Below, in pieces: positions 1-10,439 of a DNA stretch of 64,000 bases. A model generated the notes under the pieces. That model worked only from the letters and a program-made list of their open reading frames with translations, was not told the DNA's origin and ran no database searches. Each line of letters starts with the position of its first letter. Within the stretch, counting starts at the first letter, position 1. Origin of the DNA: Apostichopus japonicus. Its lineage: Eukaryota > Echinodermata > Holothuroidea > Aspidochirotida > Stichopodidae. The position numbers were made by a program, and so were the translations under genes. The stretch lies in assembly GCF_037975245.1 (NCBI RefSeq), contig NC_092577.1, positions 17,694,398 to 17,758,397 on the forward strand, read 5' to 3'.

Positions 1-930
1 CCAAGTAGCATCGAACGGGAGGGATTGGCCACGCCAACCTCCTGAATGCAGCCCTTTGGTCTTGGACTTGTTAAGTCTGGCACCATAGCCTCTTAGAAGG
101 TGGCCAAAACCTTCGATAAAGGCTTGAAGGAGACGAGGTCCGACACAATACAAGTGACGTGATCGGCATATTGCACGCATTTAACTCTAGCCCCACCCGG
201 TACATTGAAAGGTCGAAACCCCAAGCATCTGTCCAGCGAGGTACTGAGCGTTTCGCTGAAGAGAACATACAACAACGGGGAGAGGGGACAACCCTGACGG
301 ACTCCCCTTCGAACCGGGAAGGGACCAGAAGTAAATCCGTTAACAGTGACCATGCTCGTGACGTCCTTATATAGTAACGAGAACCAACGAATAAACACTG
401 AGTTCAATCCAAAGGACTCGCACAGCACAAGTCTGGAGAGGACCTACAATATTCGGCATCACATTCGCTAAGCGATTTCCTAATGCTTTGGCCAGGATTT
501 TGTAGTCCAGATTTAACAGCGATATTGTACGCCTGTTAGGGTCCAAAGGGTCTCCCGACATTGGGAGGAGAACAATATTTCCAGCCCTCTGTATTTGGCT
601 AATGTAATTCAACTGGAAAGCGGTAGCGAACACGTCTCTAAAGTCCCCACCGAGAACCTCCCAGAAGTCCTATATAACTCAACAGGGAGGCCATCGGGAC
701 CGGGGACTTTCCCTTCTTCATCGCTGCTACCGCTGTCCAGAGCTCACCAACGGAGAGATTCGAACCCAAGCTATCGTTTTACTATGAGGGGGGGGGGGGG
801 GCTTGTCTATACCAGACAACAAGTCTTCCTGGAGATCTTCGCTAACAGTAGTCCTGGGGTACAGGTTCGAAAAGAACGAGTTAAATGCCTCAGATGCCTA
901 GTGACCTGCTTAGCGTGTGTTGTTCGCACA
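1..930 (-). pseudogene. Decayed LINE reverse transcriptase (Tx1/L1-like), minus strand
   Basis: Two minus-strand open segments (367-633 and 93-428) carry successive RT blocks: LLPMSGDPLDPNRR and LDYKILAKALGNRLANVMP in the first, RRGVRQGCPLSPLLYVLFSE and the active-site block in the second. These are the motifs of the intact RT at 43698-46226, so it belongs to the same broad LINE group but is clearly diverged. The catalytic YADD reads YADH, and frameshifts separate the pieces. Weak RT-linker similarity continues on the minus strand to about 930 in other frames. The window edge cuts the 3' side. This is an old, inactive copy. Confidence 0.85.
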
Positions 931-1289
931 ATTGACGTTGTGTTTATGAAGGGTGCACAATCCTACAAAATCTCTCAATGAGTCGGTATTCACATCTGGT
1001 CTGTTTTCCCTCAAGTTACTCTATTATATAGTTGACTCAATGTAATAAGTCCTACATGACACTCGTAACTCCCATATAATAACGGGTTTGCGTCAGTGTC
1101 TATCCACGGTCGATCACACCTCAAAGTTCCCCAATAAGTCCTAAGTGGCTTCCTGAACCAAAGTGACACAATTAGAATACCAGCCATAACATATAGCCAG
1201 GGTGCAAGCCCGGTTTCATTTACACGTTTGAGGACGGAAGGTTTGATGGTCCCGATCAGAAAAGGGCACAGGAGGTCTGGGGATTGAAT

Positions 1290-1676
1290 ATATATGAAAT
1301 TTCCTTTTTTTTCAGGGGGCCATCTTGGATTCTGGCCGCCATCTTGGAAGTGGGTGGCCCAAGCAACATACCATGACCACCATCTGTTTCAGTGAGCTCG
1401 GAAACACCTTAATTGACCCCTCATTTGTTCATCTCCGATTTTTACAGCCAGATATATGACATTTCCTTTTTTTCTGGCGGCCATCTTGGATTTTGGCCGT
1501 CATCTTGGAAGTGGGTTACTCAAGCAACATGCCATGATCATCATCTGTTTCAGTGACCCCGGAAACACCTGAATTGACCCCTCACATGTTCATCTCCGAT
1601 TTTTACAGCCAGATATATGACATTTCCTTTTTTTCTGGCGGCCATCTTGGATTTTGGCCGCCATCTTGAAAAATCG
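1290..1676. repeat. Tandem repeat, about 161-bp unit, 2.4 copies
   Basis: Units begin at about 1290, 1452 and 1613. Each starts with an ATATATGA..TTTCC block followed by two copies of a GGCCATCTTGG motif, then AAGTGGGT, a CAAGCAACAT..CATGA block and CTCCGATTTTTACAGCCA. Spacing is 161-162 bp and the third copy is partial. The short open frames here come from the repeat and are not genes. Confidence 0.85.
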
Positions 1677-1739
1677 GAACCGATAAAGTGGGTTCCACGG
1701 ATAAAATCGATAGATAGGTCGAAAAGAAACTCCATGCCA

Positions 1740-1928
1740 AATTTGGTACTTTTGTCCGGCCGGTAACGTTAAAGTTGCTAAGCCACCTGACTATTATGGG
1801 AGCGCTCTACTCTGGGTTTTTGGAGTGCTTTCTTTCACAATTTTCCCTGTTGTTGATATGTTTTGTCACTAAGTAAACTTCTCCTTATTTATATTGTGAA
1901 GAAAGAAATAAATGAAATGAAATGAAAC
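1740..1928 (+). repeat. Probable 3' end of a LINE with (GAAAT)n tail
   Basis: An AT-rich stretch ends at 1895-1926 in GAAGAAAGAAATAAATGAAA followed by further TGAAA units. Simple tails of this kind are typical 3' ends of some non-LTR retrotransposons. No coding part is left, and the element's left limit is not clear. Confidence 0.35.
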
Positions 1929-1929
1929 G

Positions 1930-3170
1930 ACGATGGAAGAGAAGCTGAATAAGGTAATGACGCAGCTCCGGAAGTTTGGGTTGAAGCTGATACCTGAGAA
2001 GTGGTCATTCGTGAAGACATCAGTGAAGTGTCTTGGACATGTCATCTCCGAGGCGGGTGTACAGACCGACCCGGGCAGCGAATGTTTTTTTTCCAAAACT
2101 GAACTGACACTGAAATTATTTCCTCGATTGTGATTGGCTCTCAGCGAGCATGTGATATATTTAGTATTCGACATGGATCCCTCCATACTCTGTCGATATC
2201 AGTATGATCAACACGAACATATTCAAGATATTCACACTAGCAACTTTCGAAAACTTTTGGTAGGTATATATAAACGAAAGTATATAGTGTTCTTAACACA
2301 ATGAAGCAACTATTCCCTACCACTGCGCCCATTATAGGCAGTCCTCGATCGTTTGTTTACTCGCTTGACTCCGCTCTACACAACAACGTAATGTAGCCTA
2401 TTATACTGTAGTACTGTACTAGTACTGCAGTACTAATGTACTATGGTATACAACACAATAAAACACAGTGCATTTGTAATTGTGTACATGTAGCCGATGT
2501 ACATATGTACGAGGTGTTTGTGTACATTCGGAGTTGCGATCCTTTTAGTTTTATAATCATAAATTAAAAATGTATTCAGTCAATGAATCATGATAGGCCT
2601 AGTCGAATATGCAGTGGACATGAAGACGGCGAGCGAGTGTGTGCCAGCCAGTGAGTGTACACAAAAAAAGGCATTTGACGATATGTCTGTGTCCTTTGAC
2701 TTATTAACTAGTTGTATATAGCCTAATAACCTTTACGTACGGAAACCTATTGGCTCGTTGAGAGCCAATCAGAATCGAGGAAATAATTTCAGTGTCAGTT
2801 CAGTTTGGGAAAAAATATTCGCACCCGGGCAAGATGGCTGCTGTGAGGACGTGGCCGCGCCCCGCCCAGAATGTGAGAGAGCTTAAGTCGTTCCCTGGCT
2901 TCGCAGGTTATAACAGGCGCTTCATACAAAACTACAGTAGGATAGCCAATGAATGAACTTGTGGTGACCGCACTGCAAGCGAGCCTATATAGTATTCCCA
3001 CTCGCAAAGTGGAACAGCCTACGTATTTTGTTTACAAACATTCTGTTGCCCAACTTTCTTGCTTATCTCCACTCCCATTTATATTAAACTTGAACAAAGA
3101 GGACCAGTGTTCAACGATCGAGAGAGAGTTTTGGGTTATAAGTTCATGTGTACAGCAGTTGGAAGTCTGA
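1930..3170 (+). pseudogene. Ty3/Gypsy RT-RNase H relic, split by a MITE
   Basis: The segment at 1933-2077 encodes the RT thumb region (LRKFGLKLIPEKWSF, then CLGHVISEAGVQTDPG). The same frame resumes directly after the MITE at 2832 with NVRELKSFPGFAGYNRRF, as in Ty3 polymerases. A further piece at about 3085-3168 (CSTIEREFWVISSCVQQLE) matches the RNase H region YSTIEREFLA. Sequence between 2965 and 3080 is not recognisable pol. There are no LTRs and no intact ORF. It is an old fragment, useful mainly because it proves the MITE insertion. Confidence 0.8.
2078..2822. mobile_element. 745-bp Mutator-like (MULE) MITE, 9-bp TSD
   Basis: The ends are long inverted repeats of about 65 bp (2078-2145 and 2755-2822): GCGAAT, a T-run, CCAAAACTGAACTGACACTG, then the AAATTATTTCCTCGATT block and GATTGGCTCTCA. 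The flanks carry a perfect 9-bp duplication ACCCGGGCA (2069-2077 and 2823-2831). Removing the element plus one duplicate restores the flanking Ty3 reading frame. Long TIRs with a 9-bp TSD are diagnostic of Mutator-like elements. No transposase is encoded. Confidence 0.9.
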
Positions 3171-3179
3171 CCCCGTGAC

Positions 3180-5090
3180 CTCCAAGAAAGATCAACGATC
3201 ACGCATATCATTCAATTTGAATTTCCCCGCGTTTAACGTAAAGTTTGTCCTACGATTCACTCACAGAATTTACAGACATTAAAAGTTAACAACTTACCAA
3301 AACCTCACAGAATGGATTAAAAGTAATTCCAATGTATGGTAGGACAAAGATACCCGAGAACAAATGAAGGAAAACCTATAAAACAACGATTGCAATCCAA
3401 CTTCGTCCTCACACATGTATTTCTAACTGACACAAAATGGGTCAAAACGAACCAACGAAAGAGAGTTACAGCAAAAAAGTTCTCTCATTTGTGGATCCTC
3501 TCCTCTCCTACATGATGCTGTAAAGATTAGGTGAAATGGTTGTCTAAGACGGCCGGTCACAAAACGATTACCTCGACTCGGCGATTTTGTTGCTGTCGCC
3601 GCCATTTTGAATTTAGGTAGACTTTCGCCAAGCCGTTTGCATGCTATGGGCTACTACCGACAAGACTTCATTCAAATCGTTTTCAATGTAGTGGAACCCA
3701 ATCCTTTAGTGTACGGTTTATTAGGAATGTTAGGTTTTGTGGCGTGAAGTTAAGTAATTTAAGTTGTGCTACGGTTTGGAAGAAATTTTGTCCCCAATTC
3801 TAAGATATGATTAGGTAAAATGTGAAATTAATGAGAGCTGCGTATGGGAGGGGTAAGAGTGGCAAGATGGGGAGGGGGCATGGTGTTTCCTTTCTAGCTA
3901 AATTATAGTGGTAACTATTAAGGTAACACAAACTTTCCTGAGTCTGTTGTCAAAACTGAAGGGGTCATACCACATGTGGAATATAACAGAGGTAACATGG
4001 CCTAGGCCAAACCTTATTTGTAGTTGCTTTATTGTAAGGAACTTCCAACAATTCCGAAAGATCCATACCTACAATACCAAATGATTTATACTTACCCACT
4101 TACCATAGTTCTACAGTAGCCCTTACTCAGTGAGATTCTGCAAAGCTGGGTACTCATCTGTTGCTTATATTCATCAATAAATATAAGTTAGTTTTCCAGT
4201 CAATACCAATCCTGGTTTGGTTCATGTATCACACTACATAACCACTTGTCAATATTGGAGTTAAGTACTGGGGCTTGGGTAGGGGGATGTTGTTTAGGGG
4301 GGGTGTTTTTGGGAGGGAATGTGGTGCTTAGCGGATTTGGGAAAAGGTTTGGAGTTTCCCAGCTTTGGGATGGGTGTGGTGTACACCAGCCTTGGGAAGA
4401 GTTAGGGTATTTTGGAGGGATGAGGTGGTTTTGCCACATATGGGGACTTAAACTAAAAGCAGACTTTCAGTGCACAGGCCATGTTTGGATACATTACGTT
4501 CCATTGATACTCTGACCCAATTTTTTGAGTAGGGCTGTTTTCTTTTTCTTTTGCACATGCATAGATACAAACATTAGTCAACAGTGGAAATAGAGTTGCC
4601 TGGTCTTTTATTGATTTTGTAACTGTTACAATAAGGCACTTTAAGTGACAGGGAAAAAAAGAAAACAAAAACATTTGGTGTTACACTCTCCATGAAAGAA
4701 CATGTTTTAATGTCCTGTGAAAATATGGGCATGAAATAAAATTACTCTGATCACTTCAAAGTGAAAAACTTTGTTCAAATGGAAGGAATAGCTTAAATTT
4801 TTGTTAATACTTCTTGAAAACACACTTCATACTGTGAAGACTTCATACAATAATACTGTGTAAAAAAAATCACACAAAATGTCAAGTGCATTATGGCTGG
4901 AATGGGTATTAGTGAAGGCATGACATGGCAAAAACAGTTCAGGTGGCAGGATGGATAGTTTTGTAACTTTGAAAAGGTGAGATATAACTGTGACATATAG
5001 CATAAGATTTAAATTAAAAGACAAATATATAAAGTATATAAATGGTAAGAGTAGAAAGTAAATAACTCCAAATTTGACATATAACAACCT
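3180..5090. other. No gene recognised
   Basis: AT-rich non-coding sequence with short open frames only. A minus-strand ATG at 3605 (AAAATGGCGGCGACAGC) followed by a possible splice donor near 3571 could be a first exon, but it encodes only about 12 residues. A G-rich stretch lies at 4260-4430. Nothing else is supportable. Confidence 0.4.
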
Positions 5091-5094
5091 GGTC

Positions 5095-5349
5095 TTCTTC
5101 AGAAATAGGAGCACCAATAGCAGCCCAACGATCCTTAATTCCTTTCATATAATTGAAATTATTTCCAACTGACTTGCCCTCTGCCATTCCAGTTCTGAGG
5201 TACTTTTTCTTTAGCTGAATTTTGTTGGCTAGAGAATCCCTTTCAGGCATCCTAAGCATCCTTGGTTTGTCACTTGTTGTAATTAATTCCAGCTGACTAG
5301 ATGCTATTGCAAGCACAATGGTGAAAAATGCTACTTGTGTCTTCTTCAA
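5095..5349 (-). pseudogene. Ty1/Copia gag (UBN2-type) relic
   Basis: The minus-strand frame reads RDSLANKIQLKKKYLRTGM, then EGKSV, then MKGIKDRWAAIGAPISEEDQ followed by VVI. This is the usual Copia gag_pre/UBN2 pattern (..L.L...F.. MKEGESV..H... LA.IGAPISEEDQV..LL.SLP). The frame then degenerates at about 5095. The upstream minus-strand open frame 5362-5568 was not recognised and may or may not belong to it. No LTRs were found, so this is a fragment. Confidence 0.7.
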
Positions 5350-5569
5350 GTTCGCACTCTTCTACTTCTCACATACAGTAACCCCCAACTTTCCTGAGCC
5401 ATCCTCATAGCCCACAGGCCTTTTGCAAGCAACAAATGTCTCATCTGGAAATTCCATTTCAGCCAGTTCGAGCCATCCATTTTGTTCATTTTCCACGTCA
5501 TATCTTCTGTTGTTCCAGCCATATTGGTCAGTTGTCACGACTAAATTAACCAATTTAAGTACCAACATT

Positions 5570-7480
5570 TCCCAAGAAATGGTTCCAAAATCAGCACATA
5601 AATTCCAAACAACAATCTATTCTACAGTTAACTTCCAGTGTATGTGTCTGGGCCAATAACCTGTTCGAGTTAGCTAGAGGATAGGCATGAGACTGCTGAG
5701 TATATTACAGCCTGTTGCTGCACACAACTTGTTCTTTCTTTAAGAGTATAACAGAAAGTGAGGAAAAATGTAAATTACATATATATAAAAAAAAATTGCT
5801 TAAAGGTAGCACACTAATAATACAACCTGATTAAACAAACAATAGTTTGGAGCAGAGTTGTAACAACAGGCACTTAACTGATCCACATGCTGCATTCCTT
5901 CTTACTACAGGTACATATAACAGAGCTAGGAACTTAAAGATATATAGTATTAAATAGAATGCGAGACTAGATTTATCAACAGACTTCTATAAATAAACTC
6001 TTATATGAAGACTTCAGATATGAGGATAATATACATGAGGATGTAATAAACTCTGGAAGCTCTCTCTTCACCTTAAGAATGAGGTACATAAAGTAGATGA
6101 ATACTTTTTGGGGGGTTGGGCTAATACTTAATACCAGTGGAACTGCATTTTGCAATGTTAGTCATTATACATAACAAAACAAATTTAATAGTGAATGAAA
6201 CTTTTCTTCTTTTTGGGAATAACTTTTTTTTTTGTCATACATATATGGGAAAGCACCTTAGAGAAATCTGTGTGTGACACACACACACACATAGTTAGTC
6301 ATTCACGTACAGTCTTCCCTAAGTACTTCTACTACTGTACTTATCATAGAAAACAACTTAACAATAAAAAGATCGTAAACTCTCGTTAACAGCAAAACAT
6401 GTTGTCACAAAATGATCCCTGATATTGTTTTAAGTCACCTGGAATTGTAAGTAGCTATGTACAACTACATGGCTCTGTGAGGTGCAATTGTTCTCAAGTA
6501 CCAGCAGTAGGTCAAACTGTAATAGCAATAAGTATAAAGTGTAAGCAGTATAAAGCAAGCTAGTTTTATTTGTGTTACTTATCTTGCTCTACCTAACTAC
6601 ATATTAAGCATAGGGAATTGGGCCTGGACTTAAGTCATGGATCTAATACCGGTCTTGAACACTTGTAACAAAGTGACATTGAAATGGATCCCGATCCCAG
6701 AATGGAGGAAATTTTCATCCAGTCCAGCTTTAATAAAACTCATAATAAGCCATGATCTTAACTTATACATAGTACAAAGGCAGTCTACTAGTACTACTAA
6801 TATTTTTTGTATAATAATAATAATACTAAATTGTATCTTATGCAGTCCAAATCTTTTCAAGAACAGGCCCCTTAGAATTATTACCCAAGGACAAGAAGGC
6901 GTAGGCTAAGAACTAAAGGTTATAAGCCTTAGTCCATTATTAAAATTGGACTAAACTATGCAGGTATTCTAGTATTCCTAAAACTAGGCTACGACCTACC
7001 TGTAGTAAAAACTTGTCGTAGTATATTACTTGAGTAAATACAAAACTACTAGGCCTATAGGCTAGCCTAGGCTAGTAATATTACTGTCCGCTATGCCCTC
7101 GAATTTTGAAATTTTAACTATTTAGTAGCCATAAGTAGTACCGTGACTTATCAACTCCCTGATTTTTCCATATTAACGCAAAAAGTTAAGGGAATCTATG
7201 CCGAATAGAAAGATTAGGAAAAATACGAGACGTTGCAAATCTAGAACTAGCTACATCATAGTTGACATACAGCGCTAGGCTGCACGTTATAGGATACGGT
7301 GCTTTCGTGTATGTGTATTATATACGTTAGGATACATGTATTAGGGGCAACCAAAACCACATAGGAGCACCATTTTCGTTGACCAAAAAATCACACTTTT
7401 CGGGGGAGTTACAACTGTTCTGAAAAATATGAGTAAGATTCAAGCTTATATATTACAAAAATGCTATTTTTACGGTTAAT
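5570..7480. other. No gene recognised
   Basis: AT-rich sequence with a (CA)n tract at 6280-6292 and several AGGCCTA-type words around 7040-7075. Open frames are short and without recognisable motifs. Confidence 0.4.
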
Positions 7481-7536
7481 AGTTGTCTAAGACGCGAAAG
7501 TCACATAACGATAGACGTCGACTCGATTTGACTTAC

Positions 7537-7842
7537 CTTCATGTTTTTGCGTTGGTCGTCGATAAGAAAATGCACTGTTCTATTGGTAAAATCTTCGTGT
7601 CTTTCCGGAAATGATCGTATTTGAGTCTCTAAAGTATCCTTTATCGAGCTACGATACTCGTAAACCCGAATGACATTGGGATGTTTGCGAATTTTACCGA
7701 TTACATCCATACATGGAACTAGCGAACCGAAGTCCGTATAACCGGATTTGCGCGAAACAATTACTTCCGGGTCAAGTAGCTGTGCTCGAAAATTTGCTAG
7801 TAACGGTATATTGAGGTCAGACTTCCAACTGTACAGCGACAT
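7537..7842 (-). CDS. Candidate coding exon of an unrecognised gene (102 codons)
   Basis: On the minus strand an ATG at 7842 (context AAAAACGATGTCG) opens a 102-codon frame that runs without a stop to a consensus donor (AAG|GTAAGT, exon end 7537, phase 0). The predicted peptide (starting MSLYSWKSDLNIPLLANF, later YTDFGSLVPCMDVIGKIRKH) is ordinary globular sequence with mixed hydrophobic and charged residues and no low complexity. I do not recognise its family. Downstream exons would lie at lower coordinates; none could be identified with confidence. The ATG is only about 190 bp from the left terminus of the large transposon starting at 8035, so the native promoter may have been displaced. It could equally be a chance frame. 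Confidence 0.35.
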
Positions 7843-8034
7843 CGTTTTTCAGCAACTTCGTTCAGTGAATTGGTCAGCGAAGGTTGTTTTCTAAGCCGTA
7901 ATATTACTTTAGCACTACAATATAAACCATCGCCTACATCACAGCGATAGCTGGCTAAAAAGGCCGATACTTCGTATATTCTTCGGGAATCCACCTGACA
8001 TTTTATGTGTGGGATGTAGCAATGCAACCCACCA

Positions 8035-8710
8035 CCCAGCTAACACACAACGTAATAATAACGTTATTTTTTGGTTGTATTTACGTTGGTGTCCGCCCAA
8101 CGTAACAAGAACGTAAATAAAACGTAGCAAACATACGTAATATGAGGTTTTTGAAACGTTTCCCAAAAAACGTTTTCATGACGTTAAATAAAGGTTGTTT
8201 TGAAAAACGTTGTATTAACAGTTTCACGATTCGTTATATTTACGTTTAAATATTACGTCCCCACGACGTAAAATGTTACGTTGACATAACGTTGCAGTTT
8301 CGTTACCCCCTGACGTAACATACCTTACGTTGTATAAACGTTAGCATCTTCCGTTATATTTACGTTTAAATATTACGTCCACACAACGTAAAGTTTAACG
8401 TTGATATAACGTTGTAGTTTCGTTACATTATAACGTAACAGAATTTACGTTGTTAAAACGTTAGCATGTCACGTTTTATTAACGTTTGAATATTACGTCC
8501 ACACAACGTAAAGTTTTACGTTGATATAACGTAGTAGTTTCGTGACGTAACAGACTTGACGTTGTAAAACGTTAGCATGTTACGTTTTATTTACGTTTAT
8601 ATTATTCGTTAATACAACGTCATACTTTACGTTGTAAAAACGTTAGCAAGTTTCGTTATAATTACGTAGAAATTATACGTAAATACGACGTTGGTGTAAT
8701 ACTATGTATT
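8035..8710. repeat. Left subterminal array of ACGT-core repeats
   Basis: About 675 bp made of irregular repeats of AACGT/TTACGT cores (for example ATTTACGTTTAAATATTACG recurring at roughly 110-120-bp spacing near 8240, 8360 and 8480, with CGTTAGCAT between). The units read in both orientations, so the strand can fold extensively. Such arrays in CACTA elements are transposase-binding sites; that role is inferred here. Confidence 0.75.
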
Positions 8711-8835
8711 ACGTTCTAACTTCGTGAAGAAAATAACAAAACAAGATCATTAATTTTCAATGTTAGCTATTTATAGAGGCCAAATTCATATGTTTCTGTG
8801 GTTGTATAGTAAACGCTTGTTATTAGGTTAATGTT

Positions 8836-9378
8836 CAAGGGCGGCGGAAGCACTTTTTATCTGGGGGGGGGGGGGCACCGACATCAAAGGGCACTTTGCA
8901 GAAATTCGATTAGACTGATGCAGCCTTATATTTAGTACCCTTTATAACTCTTATTGTATTATCATATTTGCAAGTGCTAGTATGCAAAAATATGCATACT
9001 AGCACTGCAATGTGCAAATGTGCACTTCCAATGTGCAAATTGGGGAACAAAGAACAAGTTTTCTTTTGAGACAAAATGAGGTGAAATCATGCTACTTGCT
9101 AATGTAGGAATCTTCCGAATTATAGTATTTGCAAAGTTGTATGCATGACTATCTGAGCGGAGCGCCACCATAGGTTGGCGCGGAACGTACAAAAAAATTT
9201 TGGGTTTTACAAACCCCTCAGATGGCCGGAAACGGCCCTTCCCGTGTGTTCATTCTGGTTCCCTGGCCTAGCTCTTGCTAATTTGAGACACCTCAAATTT
9301 TTATGTAGAAAAAGGGCACATTTTTAACCTGAGGAAAAGTGGGGGGGGGGGCACGTGCCCCTGGTTCCGCCGCCCTTG
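8836..9378. mobile_element. 543-bp hAT-type MITE, 8-bp TSD
   Basis: Terminal inverted repeats CAAGGGCGGCGGAA (left) and TTCCGCCGCCCTTG (right) are flanked by a perfect 8-bp duplication TTAATGTT (8828-8835 and 9379-9386). Poly-G tracts sit just inside both ends. There is no transposase. The 8-bp TSD and (C)A(A)GGG.. ends fit hAT. It is nested inside the large transposon, close to its left subterminal array. Confidence 0.9.
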
Positions 9379-9929
9379 TTAATGTTATACACAGCACTTA
9401 CGTAAAAAGTTCCGTGCATAGGTCTAAATCGAAAGCTGTTCAAGTATACCAACTATAGCTGTCGATCACTTTAATTAATGAGTCCCCGTGAATGAATAAT
9501 TCTTGATTATATTTATAATAGACTCCAAGGATATTAACGCTTTCTTCCCCAATTCCCACCAAACCGTCCAATTCTAACGCGGTTCTATGCATCCTCAGAT
9601 CTTGAGTCCATCCCATATACAAAGTCGTTATAAAAACATATACATATAATACTTACACTGTTAGTCTACTAATACTATGCCGACAATCCCAAGTTAACAA
9701 CAAACCTATTCGCAGGCCACAAGCCTAAAAACCTGCAATGCATGCAGGCTTTATTATTTACTGTACGTCCTGCACGTTTATCTAAAAGAGCTTGATCGGC
9801 CTTGCATTACCCGTACGTGGGGTTGCTTTAAAAACCCGCTGAAAGCAAATTCCTGATACAATTGGGTTCGTACGACAACCCCGGTCCTGTCCGTGCAGCG
9901 TATGAAAGTGTTCATGTGAAGTGAACGTG

Positions 9930-10040
9930 GTTCTATAAGATCTGAGCATGGGCAGTACGGTTTGGAACAAAAAAAGGCGCCAAAGTAAGAAACTACCTAA
10001 AAGTGTCTTCATTCTTTCGACCAAAGAACTGGGAAGTAAG
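9930..10040 (+). promoter_or_regulatory. First copy of a duplicated leader/first-exon segment
   Basis: This segment contains CTGAGCATGGGCAGTAC, AGGCGCCA and GAAACTACCTAAAAGTG, followed by GGGAA|GTAAGC (possible donor) and TCTAAGCAAAAT. The same order of blocks recurs at 10300-10430. Given the downstream plus-strand transposase gene, these may be duplicated 5' non-coding exons with their promoter; that is inference. Confidence 0.4.
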
Positions 10041-10299
10041 CGCTTTTTTCTAAGCAAAATCGCATATACTCGCATTCAAACAAATTGAGACGTAAACTCG
10101 CAGTGAATCAGATAGCTGTCTGTCGTAGGGCCGTTATTACATGCAGCAGCCGGCAAATATAACAATAAAAAGGGTGCAGAAGAGCTTCACGCAGATAAAC
10201 GAAGACTTAAGTACATGAATTTGTGCAAGGCCCAATCGCTGCACTCAAAGGCGACCGCCTGCAGTAAGCACGCACATAATTGGCTCGAAGCTGACGGTG

Positions 10300-10430
10300 T
10301 GGGCGTGGTTATTAGGCTGAGCATGGGCAGTACATAAACAGGCATAAAGGCGCCAGTTTCGGAAACTACTAAAAAGTTACTTATTCCAAGAAGAAAACCA
10401 AGCAAGGTAAGTACTAAATTTTTTTTTAAG
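10300..10430 (+). promoter_or_regulatory. Second copy of the duplicated leader with strong splice donor
   Basis: It repeats CTGAGCATGGGCAGTAC, AGGCGCCA, GAAACTACTAAAAAGT and then AAGCAAG|GTAAGTAC, a consensus donor at about 10407, followed by TTTAAGCAGAAAAT. The two copies are about 370 bp apart and diverged. It is a plausible non-coding first exon for the transposase whose start exon has an acceptor at 14120. Confidence 0.45.
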
Positions 10431-10439
10431 CAGAAAATC

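Noticed and set aside
5362-5568. Minus-strand open frame upstream of the Copia gag relic
   Set aside because: No recognisable domain and no convincing splice sites; too weak to annotate as a gene.
8035-8710. CRISPR-like array
   Set aside because: Spacing and unit sequence are irregular and the repeats are short palindromic ACGT cores in a eukaryotic transposon end.
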